Below are positions 7,300 through 14,411 of a stretch of 23,074 bases of DNA, in pieces; position 1 is the first letter of the stretch, and every line of letters starts with the position of its first letter. A program made the translations under genes and the position numbers. The stretch spans positions 1-23,074 of the IMG/VR virus record IMGVR_UViG_3300043446_001893. The stretch is one strand, 5' to 3'. Below the pieces are notes generated by a model. The model ran no database searches, was not told the origin of the DNA, and saw only the letters and a list, made by a program, of their open reading frames with translations. The DNA is from a virus.

Positions 7300-7335
7300 T
7301 TAGCGCTTGCCCTTACGACCCTTACGACGAGCCAT
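7300..7335 (-). CDS. micro-ORF, 11-residue basic peptide MARRKGRKGKR
   Basis: An 11-codon ORF with a textbook Shine-Dalgarno, AGGAGG, 5 bases before the ATG. That is stronger than most genes in this operon have, which argues that it is really translated. Seven of 11 residues are Arg or Lys. Its TAA overlaps another ATG (TAATG). It lies between the 14-codon and 12-codon basic ORFs, downstream of portal. Too short for homology search; possible role in DNA condensation or packaging is inferred from charge and from its place in the head block. Confidence 0.52.
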   Translation of the reverse strand: MARRKGRKGKR

Positions 7336-7372
7336 GCTGGCCTCCTGTTAGAGTAAGTGTCCCCAAATTCGT

Positions 7373-7417
7373 TCAACGGCGCTTGCCGCGACGCGAACGC
7401 TTGACCGACTTATACAT
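7373..7417 (-). CDS. micro-ORF, 14-residue basic peptide MYKSVKRSRRGKRR
   Basis: A 14-codon ORF ending in TGA, starting 3 bases after the stop of the 53-residue gene. GAGGTG lies 5 bases before the ATG. Eight of 14 residues are Arg or Lys, and there is no acidic residue. It is the first of three successive basic micro-ORFs. The spacing and Shine-Dalgarno argue for translation; function is unknown. Confidence 0.52.
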   Translation of the reverse strand: MYKSVKRSRRGKRR

Positions 7418-7420
7418 TTG

Positions 7421-7582
7421 TCACCTCACGTTCACACGTTGGTTTTGCCGTCTCGTCTGATCCTTACCGACGGTTCGGATAGACGATACGCGATACTGTA
7501 GGTTTGCTGGTTTTTGCTCGCGTGTCAATTCTTTGGCACTAAAGCGCGGTTGATCCCCGGTCATAGCCTGACGTTCAGCCAT
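7421..7582 (-). CDS. small basic hypothetical protein, 53 aa
   Basis: 53 residues starting MAERQAMTGDQPRFSAKELT and ending RRQNQRVNVR. The start codon overlaps the portal stop by 8 bases (ATGGCTGA), and AAGGAG lies 7 bases before it, so it looks like a genuine coupled gene. The protein is hydrophilic and Arg/Gln-rich toward the C-terminus, with no hydrophobic core or cysteine, so it may be disordered or nucleic acid-binding. It leads the chain of basic micro-ORFs after portal. No family is recognised. Confidence 0.6.
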   Translation of the reverse strand: MAERQAMTGDQPRFSAKELTREQKPANLQYRVSSIRTVGKDQTRRQNQRVNVR

Positions 7583-9191
7583 TTGCGGCTCCTTTTTTAA
7601 TAGGAGTGACGTTCTCAGCCTGCGGTTGCGGGGCAGCAGCGGCCTTTTTGAGCTTCTCTTTAAGCATCTGTTTCATGGGCGGGTCGATCAAGTCGAGCAA
7701 GCTTTCCTTGTCGATAGCGCCAGCTTTGAACAGATTGAAGGCCATAGACCGCGTATCTTCCATAAAGATCGGGCTATTCGAGTGGGCGTCCACCTTGACG
7801 ATGTAATCTTTGGTGAATTGTTCTGCGATAAACTTTTGACCGTCAGCATCTTTATAGTGCGTCGGGTCGTAGGCTTGGATCAGCTTCATGTAGAGCGTCG
7901 CCATCTTTTCCAATGCAAGTTCAACTTGCAGAGCGCGGCGCTTGGCGCGGGATGAGCCTAAGCGGGCAAGCTGTGATGCGTGACCAGCAGAGCGGACGCC
8001 GCTTTCACCACGACCAGACAGAACGGATGAGATGCCAGACGCTTCTTCAAACATTGCGTCGATCTGATTGAGTTGTTCATACAGATCAGCAGGCATTTGC
8101 GGCGCGAGACGATCAGCCTTTGCATTTGGCATATCGGTCGAAAGCAAGCCGCCCGGACGGTTCAACGCGAAGTTCTTTTCGTCCAAAATGCCAGTAAAGC
8201 CCATTAAAGCAGTCGGTGGGTTTACTTGCTTGGCAAGAAGATCAAGAATTTCGCCCATGCGCTTGTTACGCATCTGCTGGAGATAAATGAGGCGAGAAAC
8301 CTCAGATTGACCCCAAAAATAGTCAGGCATCGGGTTTGGCGTGATTTGAATAAAAGGATTTTCGCCTTTTAAAAACATGCCGCCATTTGGACGATCATAG
8401 ATAATGACATCCGGCTGTGCGCGAGTGACAACCATATAGTCTTGGATTTCATCATCCCAGACATACAGTTCCGTCATTTCAATAGTTTCTTCCTCAACCC
8501 GTGGCTTCATACGGTTGTAGCCAAACAGATCAAGGTTCACGTTGCCGTACATGGTCGGATCGACCTGAGACAGCACGATACGATCAACGCCGCTTGCAAC
8601 ATAGTTGCTTTGTGTCGGCGCAGTCGTGATGCGCGAGATAATGCTGTCGCGCTTCGGATGATTATACAGCCGAGCGAACAGGTCAGATTTTGTCATGTAG
8701 TAAGTGTGGGTGAAGGCTTCTTGCCTGTCATTGTGCGGAATGTCTTCACGCAGCACACCCATCATGGCCGGATCGACAAAGTATGGGAAGATATTACCGT
8801 TATGTACGATCAGCTTTACGAAAGCAGAGTTGAAGCACATAGCCCAATTGAGGGCGAGGCCAAACACATGGTCGCCGTTGCTGTCTGACCACTTGTCGTT
8901 GAGGACTTGAGTAAGACGCGGAACCTTCTTGTATTCGTATTCGGGAGCCGACGCGCCGAGATTGACTGCAAAGCGTGTGGTGTCAGCCGAATAGAGGAAG
9001 GCAACCAACTGGTCGATGTGCGGATAGATTTTGTTGTAAGCCGCAGGGGCTTCTTCCGGGCCAGCGCCAAAAAGATAATAGGAGCGAAGGCTTTCGTAGT
9101 CGGCCTTACGCTCCTCATAAGAAGTCTTGCACTTGCGAACAAGGTCCAGATAGAACTCTTCCCGATGGTTTAGTTCTGTCGGTATTCTCAT
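7575..9191 (-). CDS. portal protein
   Basis: 538 residues. The portal forms the ring at one capsid vertex through which DNA enters and leaves and to which the adaptor binds. The N-terminal half has the usual wing features (YNKIYPHIDQLVAFLYSADT, ALNWAMCFNSAFVKLIVHNG). The middle contains ENPFIQITPNPMPDYFWGQS and EVSRLIYLQQMRNKRMGEIL. A long helical stem follows, with GISSVLSGRGESGVRSAGHA, SRAKRRALQVELALEKMATL and an Ala/Lys-rich C-terminal barrel-like end. This matches portal proteins of short-tailed phages in length and motif order. It lies between the terminase group and scaffold/capsid, as expected, and starts with an ATGA overlap on the preceding gene. Confidence 0.88.
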   Translation of the reverse strand: MRIPTELNHREEFYLDLVRKCKTSYEERKADYESLRSYYLFGAGPEEAPAAYNKIYPHIDQLVAFLYSADTTRFAVNLGASAPEYEYKKVPRLTQVLNDKWSDSNGDHVFGLALNWAMCFNSAFVKLIVHNGNIFPYFVDPAMMGVLREDIPHNDRQEAFTHTYYMTKSDLFARLYNHPKRDSIISRITTAPTQSNYVASGVDRIVLSQVDPTMYGNVNLDLFGYNRMKPRVEEETIEMTELYVWDDEIQDYMVVTRAQPDVIIYDRPNGGMFLKGENPFIQITPNPMPDYFWGQSEVSRLIYLQQMRNKRMGEILDLLAKQVNPPTALMGFTGILDEKNFALNRPGGLLSTDMPNAKADRLAPQMPADLYEQLNQIDAMFEEASGISSVLSGRGESGVRSAGHASQLARLGSSRAKRRALQVELALEKMATLYMKLIQAYDPTHYKDADGQKFIAEQFTKDYIVKVDAHSNSPIFMEDTRSMAFNLFKAGAIDKESLLDLIDPPMKQMLKEKLKKAAAAPQPQAENVTPIKKGAANG

Positions 9192-9670
9192 TTGTCGATC
9201 TTTAAGGTCGGATCGTTCGCGTGAACGATGGTCGGAAGCTTGTCGGGCAGATTAGCATCTTTTGGATTAAAGCCAACTGGCTCGCCCATAGCCGACTTGA
9301 CCGCGCCGCCAGACAGCATGTTCTTCATGTTGAAGATGCCAGCGCCCGCATCGCCCCACATCACGCCGTTCATCTTGGCTGCGATGGCCGCTTCCTCTTC
9401 CTGCTTGCTGACCTTGGCGTTGTTTCGGGTCAAATAACCCGGCTGAGCTTCGCCTTCTTTGACAGATTTGATGTCTGTCATGCCAAAATCGACAGCTAAC
9501 TGCTTGAGGTTGTTGTCATTTCGCTTGGAACGACCCGTTTTGGTGCTATCTCTCATGGTTGGGGCTTTTAGGATAACTTGGGCCACATCTGTGCATCCAT
9601 GCTCGCAAAGAGGCTCCCAAGCGTCAAAATAGCCGTGTCGAGGGCACTTATAGGAACGGAGAATACCCAT
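9188..9670 (-). CDS. conserved phage protein with N-terminal Cys/His knuckle
   Basis: 160 residues starting MGILRSYKCPRHGYFDAWEP. The pattern CPRH...CEHGC near residues 8-27 could hold a zinc ion. The rest is hydrophilic (TGRSKRNDNNLKQLAVDFGM, TDIKSVKEGEAQPGYLTRNN) and ends in a Gly/Asn-rich segment. ATG at 9670 overlaps the upstream TGA as TGATG; a GTG one codon earlier is possible and closer to GGAG. Proteins of this type are recurrent between terminase and portal genes in uncultured phages. The role is unknown; a structural or packaging accessory is the most likely inference from position. Confidence 0.65.
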   Translation of the reverse strand: MGILRSYKCPRHGYFDAWEPLCEHGCTDVAQVILKAPTMRDSTKTGRSKRNDNNLKQLAVDFGMTDIKSVKEGEAQPGYLTRNNAKVSKQEEEAAIAAKMNGVMWGDAGAGIFNMKNMLSGGAVKSAMGEPVGFNPKDANLPDKLPTIVHANDPTLKIDK

Positions 9671-10065
9671 CACTTGCGCTCCATCTGTTCTTTCAAGGTT
9701 GGTTTAGAAAAATCAGCCCTATTCTTAGGGCCAATGTTAAGGGTAATCTTACCCCCTTCAAGTTTCAAGCCATATCCACGAACAATGCGCGGCTTCGGAT
9801 CGCGGTTGTATTGAAGGTACTTGGTGCGGTTGCGGTTACGCATGACCGTTACATCGCCCTGCTCAAGCCGATTGAGGGCGCGAGACATGCGAGCCTGCGT
9901 CTCTTCGGACATGGAATGAGTGCCGCCAACAAAGATGCCGAAGATCAGGCGCTCAGATAGGCCAGCCAGCTCTGCCAAAAATTTGACACTCATGACCCGA
10001 TCCTCTTCTTCGAGGTAGCGAGCCATGCGGCGATAGATTTCGGCTTTGCTCAATACGTCCATCAT
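9670..10065 (-). CDS. HTH-like protein after terminase (possible small terminase or DNA-binding accessory)
   Basis: 131 residues. Residues about 26-70 (MSVKFLAELAGLSERLIFGI, then SMSEETQARMSRALNRLEQG) have the helix spacing of an XRE/Cro-type helix-turn-helix. The C-terminal part is beta-like (PKPRIVRGYGLKLEGGKITL). It overlaps the terminase stop as ATGA. Small terminase subunits carry N-terminal HTH domains and are normally next to the large subunit, and no other candidate is present. So a pac-recognition role is possible, although the order (after terL) is atypical. It could instead be a conserved accessory of unknown function. Confidence 0.55.
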   Translation of the reverse strand: MMDVLSKAEIYRRMARYLEEEDRVMSVKFLAELAGLSERLIFGIFVGGTHSMSEETQARMSRALNRLEQGDVTVMRNRNRTKYLQYNRDPKPRIVRGYGLKLEGGKITLNIGPKNRADFSKPTLKEQMERK

Positions 10066-11822
10066 TGTCCGTAAATTCCAATCTTTCTCAAATAGTTAGA
10101 GACGTTACGACCCGTCGCTATCTCTTCTGGCGTAAAATTTTCCTGCGCCTTTGAAACCTCGCGGGTCAGCTTCATCATAATCAGGCGCGGCTGCACCTGT
10201 TCGGCATAAGCCGCAGCAGCAAGAGCGGTCGCAATCACGCGGTCGTCTTTCGATCTGCCCGGTGCTGCAATCGTGCCGCCGTCGCGCCGGATCGTTTTCA
10301 TTTCTTCGATGCACTCGATTGACCTGATCCGCATCATGCCGCGCTCGAAGTAATCCTTCATGTAGGACAGCATACGCTCTTTGGTGGCGTGTGTGGTTAG
10401 CCAGCCGATGCTTGTGCCGGGACCAGATAGCGTGTCGTTCTTGCGCCAGATGTAGTTCTGCATGTGCGAGAGGACATCCATTAGGTCATTGCCGCGAGCG
10501 CCGCCGACCGCAGCCGCATGACGCTTGAGGTTGCGAAGCTCTTGCAGAACAGGCTGTCCGGGGCCGTTGACTTCAAGGTTGAGCGTCGAGTTCTTGTAAG
10601 CGCCAGCAAGGTGGGCGATGACCCACGCAAACTGGTAGGTGTTCATTTCGCTGGTTGCGAACTCAGCAACTTGTTCCAGACCATCGGCATAGGCTCGATA
10701 GACTTGTACGACAAAACGATCAGCCCAATCGCTAGAGCCGTAAGCAGGATCAGCGCCGATAACATAATAGGCAGTATCGACGGGTTCTTCCCAAACCATG
10801 AGGGTCGCTGTTTCTTCACGGCATTTAATAACCTCCGTGTCCTCGAAGTTCATTCCCATGACGTAACGATAGCAATCAGGCTTATCTTTCTTCGCGTCTT
10901 TCAATGCGTCTGTGCAACGCGCATTAGAAAAGAACGATGATCCTGTCATGACGAAGGCATAGTCTTCCGTTGGTGGAAACTCCTGATACATGAGAGCATC
11001 GTCCTTGATGCCCTCCATCATCTTCCAACGCCACCAAGCAATCTGGCGCGAATTGATCTCTACACCGTAAAGCTTCTTAATATCGCGCACCCATTCTTTT
11101 TCTTCGCCTGTAAGCTTGCCGTCCCAATAGACTTTGTAAACGTCAGAGTTGGGATCAGCCGAATAGAACTCGTTGCGCCACCAGCCGCAGAAGATTGCGC
11201 GTTGTGTGCGAGCCTTCTTGGCGGTCACATACATGTCGTGGAACATATTGAACCCACGCGCTGTACTCTCGAACATGTACAGACGCAGCGGGTTAGTTTC
11301 CGCGAGGGAGGCGAGGAGGGACGCTAGACCTTCCTCATCACCCCACGAACTCGTTTCTGTTCCGTGCAGATAGGTAATAGCTTTGCCACGCCCGAGCGAA
11401 CCTTTAGCTCGAAGGCCAGCCACCTGATAGAACAGACGCGAGCGGTTCTTTAATTGCAATTGATTGCGGTTATGGGCCACCGCAGGAATTTTGTATTCCT
11501 TCGGCAAGCCGTCGAGATACATGGCAAGCGTTGAACGAAACATATCACGGTTTTCTTCCGTGTCTGTCGTCAACGTTCCTTGCAAGCCCGGATTGATGAA
11601 GTGCCAATAAAGATCGAGAGCAAGGCTGATTGTGGTGATGCCAAGCTGACGACCTTTGAGAATGACAAAGAAGTGACAATCTTCTTCAAGACCTTTGGCA
11701 ATCTCACCCATCGTGTAGGTTTGAGTGCCAAGCAAACGGTCCATCTTCTTCAGACCTTCTTCCTTCGTTTCGATACGAAGCTGTCGGCAGAAGCGATAGA
11801 AGTGTTCCAGATTGAACTGCAT
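10062..11822 (-). CDS. terL: terminase large subunit
   Basis: 586 residues; the ATP-driven DNA packaging motor with headful or end-cutting nuclease. The ATPase has a Walker A-type KGRQLGITT (56-64), a Walker B-like ITYLHGTETSSWGDEE (149-164) and a coupling-motif-like MFESTARG (183-190). The C-terminal RNase H-like nuclease shows the expected acidic residues in VIGADPAYGSS (D358), LNLEVNG (E417) and KDDRV (D526/D527). Length and domain order are normal. The start is one base after the stop of the radical SAM gene (TGACATG), with no clear Shine-Dalgarno, so it probably depends on coupling. The HTH protein follows with an overlap. Confidence 0.92.
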   Translation of the reverse strand: MQFNLEHFYRFCRQLRIETKEEGLKKMDRLLGTQTYTMGEIAKGLEEDCHFFVILKGRQLGITTISLALDLYWHFINPGLQGTLTTDTEENRDMFRSTLAMYLDGLPKEYKIPAVAHNRNQLQLKNRSRLFYQVAGLRAKGSLGRGKAITYLHGTETSSWGDEEGLASLLASLAETNPLRLYMFESTARGFNMFHDMYVTAKKARTQRAIFCGWWRNEFYSADPNSDVYKVYWDGKLTGEEKEWVRDIKKLYGVEINSRQIAWWRWKMMEGIKDDALMYQEFPPTEDYAFVMTGSSFFSNARCTDALKDAKKDKPDCYRYVMGMNFEDTEVIKCREETATLMVWEEPVDTAYYVIGADPAYGSSDWADRFVVQVYRAYADGLEQVAEFATSEMNTYQFAWVIAHLAGAYKNSTLNLEVNGPGQPVLQELRNLKRHAAAVGGARGNDLMDVLSHMQNYIWRKNDTLSGPGTSIGWLTTHATKERMLSYMKDYFERGMMRIRSIECIEEMKTIRRDGGTIAAPGRSKDDRVIATALAAAAYAEQVQPRLIMMKLTREVSKAQENFTPEEIATGRNVSNYLRKIGIYGQ

Positions 11823-11823
11823 G

Positions 11824-12726
11824 TCATTGACCGGGGTTGTATAGTGTTACCCGTTTATTCACTTCTTCTTTTTGTGCAGCGTCAAGGTGAATGATCTTGC
11901 GGTTCTTGTTAGCAAGAGATTTGACGGCCAGATCAGCATTGCTGTCTGTATATGTGTCGATCTCTTCGTAATCTTTGTGGCCCTTCTGCTTTGCAGGCAC
12001 ACCGCAGCCGGGACAGAAACGCTTCACTTGATCCGAGAAGTCTGTGATGTGTTTATTCCACCAGCCTTCAGTCAGGGGCATACCGTGGTCTGTGCCGCGA
12101 GCCAGATCAAATGAAGCCGCGACCTCGCAGAAGTAAGCACGAAGCTCGCCCTTGTTCTGAACGATAGAGGCCGACCATTCGCGATTGATGTCGCAGTTAG
12201 CTATGCGGTCCCACATCTCTTGTTCTGGGTAGAGGTCTTTTACGGCTGTGAGAAGAGGAGCATGGTCAGAATGGCCGCGATAATTCCAAGCAACGCCGCC
12301 GTGGCTTCGAGCAGCGGTTGCCAAGTCAGTAAGTCCTTCTTCCGCACGTTGTTCTCCGTGGCTGTTCAGATTAAATGTGCCGAATGTTTTTTCGCAAAGC
12401 TCGCGATGTTTGAAGTAGTTGTTTGTCCAAAGCCCGCGCTGAAGTTTGTTGGAAACTTCTTCTTCAAAGATGCGGCATAGTTCTTCAAAGTTGCGGTGCA
12501 TACAAGGATTGCCGCCGATCATGGCAATGACGCCCCAGTAACCTTTGAGGCTACGCAGGGCCAGCCGGAAGTTATCGGGCGTAATTTCCCAGAAATGATC
12601 CTGATTTTCGAGCAATCGGGTGCAGTTAGAGCAAGCGAGGTCGCATTTGTTAGTCACATCAATGCAAATGATGTGCATGTTGCGAGGCCCGCGCATACGG
12701 GCAATAGCGGCATCTGCAATGCTCAT
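11824..12726 (-). CDS. radical SAM protein
   Basis: 300 residues. The signature CDLACSNC gives C28-x3-C32-x2-C35, the ligand set for a [4Fe-4S] cluster that cleaves S-adenosylmethionine. VIAMIGGNPCMHRNFEEL (67-84) supplies the GGxP-type SAM-binding element. Further cysteines at 178, 200, 238 and 241 (NCDI, YFCEVA, FCPGCG) could bind an auxiliary cluster as in SPASM/twitch enzymes. The start at 12726 overlaps the glycosyltransferase stop as ATGA and follows AAAGGA; a longer frame upstream is not needed. The substrate is unknown. Linkage to sugar-nucleotide and glycosyltransferase genes suggests sugar or glycan chemistry (inference). Confidence 0.8.
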   Translation of the reverse strand: MSIADAAIARMRGPRNMHIICIDVTNKCDLACSNCTRLLENQDHFWEITPDNFRLALRSLKGYWGVIAMIGGNPCMHRNFEELCRIFEEEVSNKLQRGLWTNNYFKHRELCEKTFGTFNLNSHGEQRAEEGLTDLATAARSHGGVAWNYRGHSDHAPLLTAVKDLYPEQEMWDRIANCDINREWSASIVQNKGELRAYFCEVAASFDLARGTDHGMPLTEGWWNKHITDFSDQVKRFCPGCGVPAKQKGHKDYEEIDTYTDSNADLAVKSLANKNRKIIHLDAAQKEEVNKRVTLYNPGQ

Positions 12727-13403
12727 TTGGTGTCCTTTGCCCACGGAAAGCCGTCTGGAAACTGTGCGCGTGTTTTGATATTGCCCTCGAAGAAGAACCC
12801 GCGAAGGTCGCGCTTCTCATTTAGGCGGTAGTTGAGCGTGTACAAGCCGGAGCAGGCGCTATCTAGCTGGTTAGCAACAAGAGCTTGATACACGAAGCGG
12901 TCGCCCACCATTAGCTCGCCCGTAGTCTTGTACCAGAGCGGCGCAATCTGCACGGCTATGTTGCGGTCCATCAGATAACAGTTGAGATCAATAAAGCCGC
13001 TATGATGCCCAAGACTTTCAAAGTCATCGTTGGCAAAGAAAGAGCCATCGACGTTCCGTAAAGCGCGGAGAGAATACGAGTAAGGTTTATCACCTTTGGC
13101 CTCCACCAGCTTTTCGATGTGGTTCGGCTCGAACCAGTTGTCATCATCCAGCCAGCAGATCATGTCTTCTTGGACAAGGAAAGCCGACGCGGCGACGATG
13201 CCGCCGTTCATCATGCCGTTGCCTCCTGTCTTTACTGGAAGACGGCAGATGAAAGTGTCTTCATTGTAGTAAATAAAATCAGGAACCACTCCATCAAAAA
13301 AAATGTAGTGCTTGCAAGGATGGGTTTGTGCGGCCACGCTGTTGATTGCCTGTTGAAGTTCTTTGCGGCCCGTAGTTGCCGTGACGACTGCGACTGTTTT
13401 CAT
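12723..13403 (-). CDS. family 2-type glycosyltransferase
   Basis: 226 residues. It has a GT-A fold start ([20 protein letters not shown], then [18 protein letters not shown]) and a clear metal-binding DxD site in [12 protein letters not shown] (D86-D88). The region [18 protein letters not shown] resembles the acceptor part of GT2 enzymes. No membrane segment is visible, so it should be cytoplasmic. It would move a sugar from a nucleotide donor to an unknown acceptor. It is ATGA-coupled to the UDP-glucuronate decarboxylase-like gene before it and to the radical SAM gene after it. UDP-xylose as donor is a reasonable guess from the neighbour but not shown. Confidence 0.82.
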   Translation of the reverse strand: MKTVAVVTATTGRKELQQAINSVAAQTHPCKHYIFFDGVVPDFIYYNEDTFICRLPVKTGGNGMMNGGIVAASAFLVQEDMICWLDDDNWFEPNHIEKLVEAKGDKPYSYSLRALRNVDGSFFANDDFESLGHHSGFIDLNCYLMDRNIAVQIAPLWYKTTGELMVGDRFVYQALVANQLDSACSGLYTLNYRLNEKRDLRGFFFEGNIKTRAQFPDGFPWAKDTK

Positions 13404-14320
13404 TTCAGCACCTCACGGAAATAGGCTGCGGTCTTCTCAAGACCTTCTTTCAAGGTCACACGCGGTTGCCAATCAAGGGCGCATTTTGCCCTCATAATGT
13501 CTGGCTTGCGTTGTTTGGGGTCGTCCTGCGGCAAGTCCTTGAACACGATAGGGCTGAGCGAGCCTGTGACCTCTGTGACCATCTCAGCCAATTCAAGCAT
13601 GGTGAACTCTGTCGGATTGCCGAGGTTCACAGGGCCAAGCTGCTGGTCGTAGTTCATGAGCCGGATCAGACCTTCGATCAGGTCATCGACGTAGCAGAAG
13701 GAGCGGGTCTGGTAGCCGTCGCCGTAGATCGTGATCGGCTCGCCCCGCAAAGCCTGCACGATGAAGTTCGAGACGACACGGCCATCGTCAATAGCCATCC
13801 GAGGGCCATAGGTGTTGAAGATACGCGCCACTCTGACATCAATCCCGTACTGCCGTTCATAATCAAAGCACAGCGTTTCAGCCGCCCGCTTGCCCTCGTC
13901 GTAGCAAGCCCGAATACCGATAGGATTGACGTTGCCCCAATAGCTCTCGCGCTGCGGGCTGACGGTTGGATCGCCATAGACCTCCGAAGTTGAGGCTTGA
14001 AGAATACGGGTTTTGATTGCCAGACCCGCAAGCAGGACATTCACCATGCCCATGACATTGGTGAGCATCGTGCCTGTGGGATCACGCTGATAGGCCACCG
14101 GGGATGCAGGGCAGGCAAGGTTGTAGATTTGATCGTAGCCGCCATCAATCGGCTTTCGAACGTCCTGCGTGATGAGCTTCAGCCCCTCAAGGTCCACGAT
14201 GTTCTGCGGGCTACCCGTCGAGAAGTCATCCAGACAAGTCACATCATGGCCTTCCTTGACCAGCCGCTCACACAGATGCGACCCAAGGAAGCCAGCGCCA
14301 CCAGTTACCAAGATTTTCAT
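13400..14320 (-). CDS. UDP-glucuronate decarboxylase-like NAD-dependent sugar dehydratase
   Basis: 306 residues of the extended short-chain dehydrogenase family. It has the NAD-binding GGAGFLGS (7-14) and an active site in [10 protein letters not shown] (T111, E113). YDEGK gives the Y140-xxx-K144 couple, and [11 protein letters not shown] and [15 protein letters not shown] complete the core. The run [20 protein letters not shown] is typical of UDP-xylose synthases (UDP-glucuronate to UDP-xylose plus CO2); related dTDP-glucose dehydratases differ here. The length is full. GGGGA precedes the ATG, and the gene starts 14 bases after the tRNA. The stop overlaps the glycosyltransferase start as ATGA. 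The exact substrate is inferred. Confidence 0.82.
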   Translation of the reverse strand: MKILVTGGAGFLGSHLCERLVKEGHDVTCLDDFSTGSPQNIVDLEGLKLITQDVRKPIDGGYDQIYNLACPASPVAYQRDPTGTMLTNVMGMVNVLLAGLAIKTRILQASTSEVYGDPTVSPQRESYWGNVNPIGIRACYDEGKRAAETLCFDYERQYGIDVRVARIFNTYGPRMAIDDGRVVSNFIVQALRGEPITIYGDGYQTRSFCYVDDLIEGLIRLMNYDQQLGPVNLGNPTEFTMLELAEMVTEVTGSLSPIVFKDLPQDDPKQRKPDIMRAKCALDWQPRVTLKEGLEKTAAYFREVLK

Positions 14321-14334
14321 GCTGTCCCCTAAGT

Positions 14335-14411
14335 TGGTTGCGGAGGCAGGATTTGAACCTACGACCTCTAGCTTATGAGGCTAGCGAGCTGCCGGACTGC
14401 TCCACTCCGCG
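14335..14411 (-). tRNA. initiator-type tRNA-Met (CAU)
   Basis: A 77-base cloverleaf with encoded CCA. The acceptor arm is CGCGGAG/CTCCGCA, leaving a C1-A72 mismatch, the mark of bacterial initiator tRNAs. The D-stem GAGC/GCUC keeps A11-U24. The anticodon loop is CTCATAA, and the T arm contains GGTTCAAATCC. The anticodon stem is CTAGC/GCTAG, so positions 29-31 read AGC with GCU opposite, not the usual run of three G-C pairs. The 5' end abuts the stop codon of the upstream gene, and the sugar cassette starts 14 bases after the 3' end, so the tRNA is probably cut out of the operon transcript. Confidence 0.9.

Noticed and set aside
14335-14411. Prophage attachment site at the tRNA
   Set aside because: The tRNA is complete, inside a co-directional operon, and no integrase or duplicated tRNA end was seen in the window.
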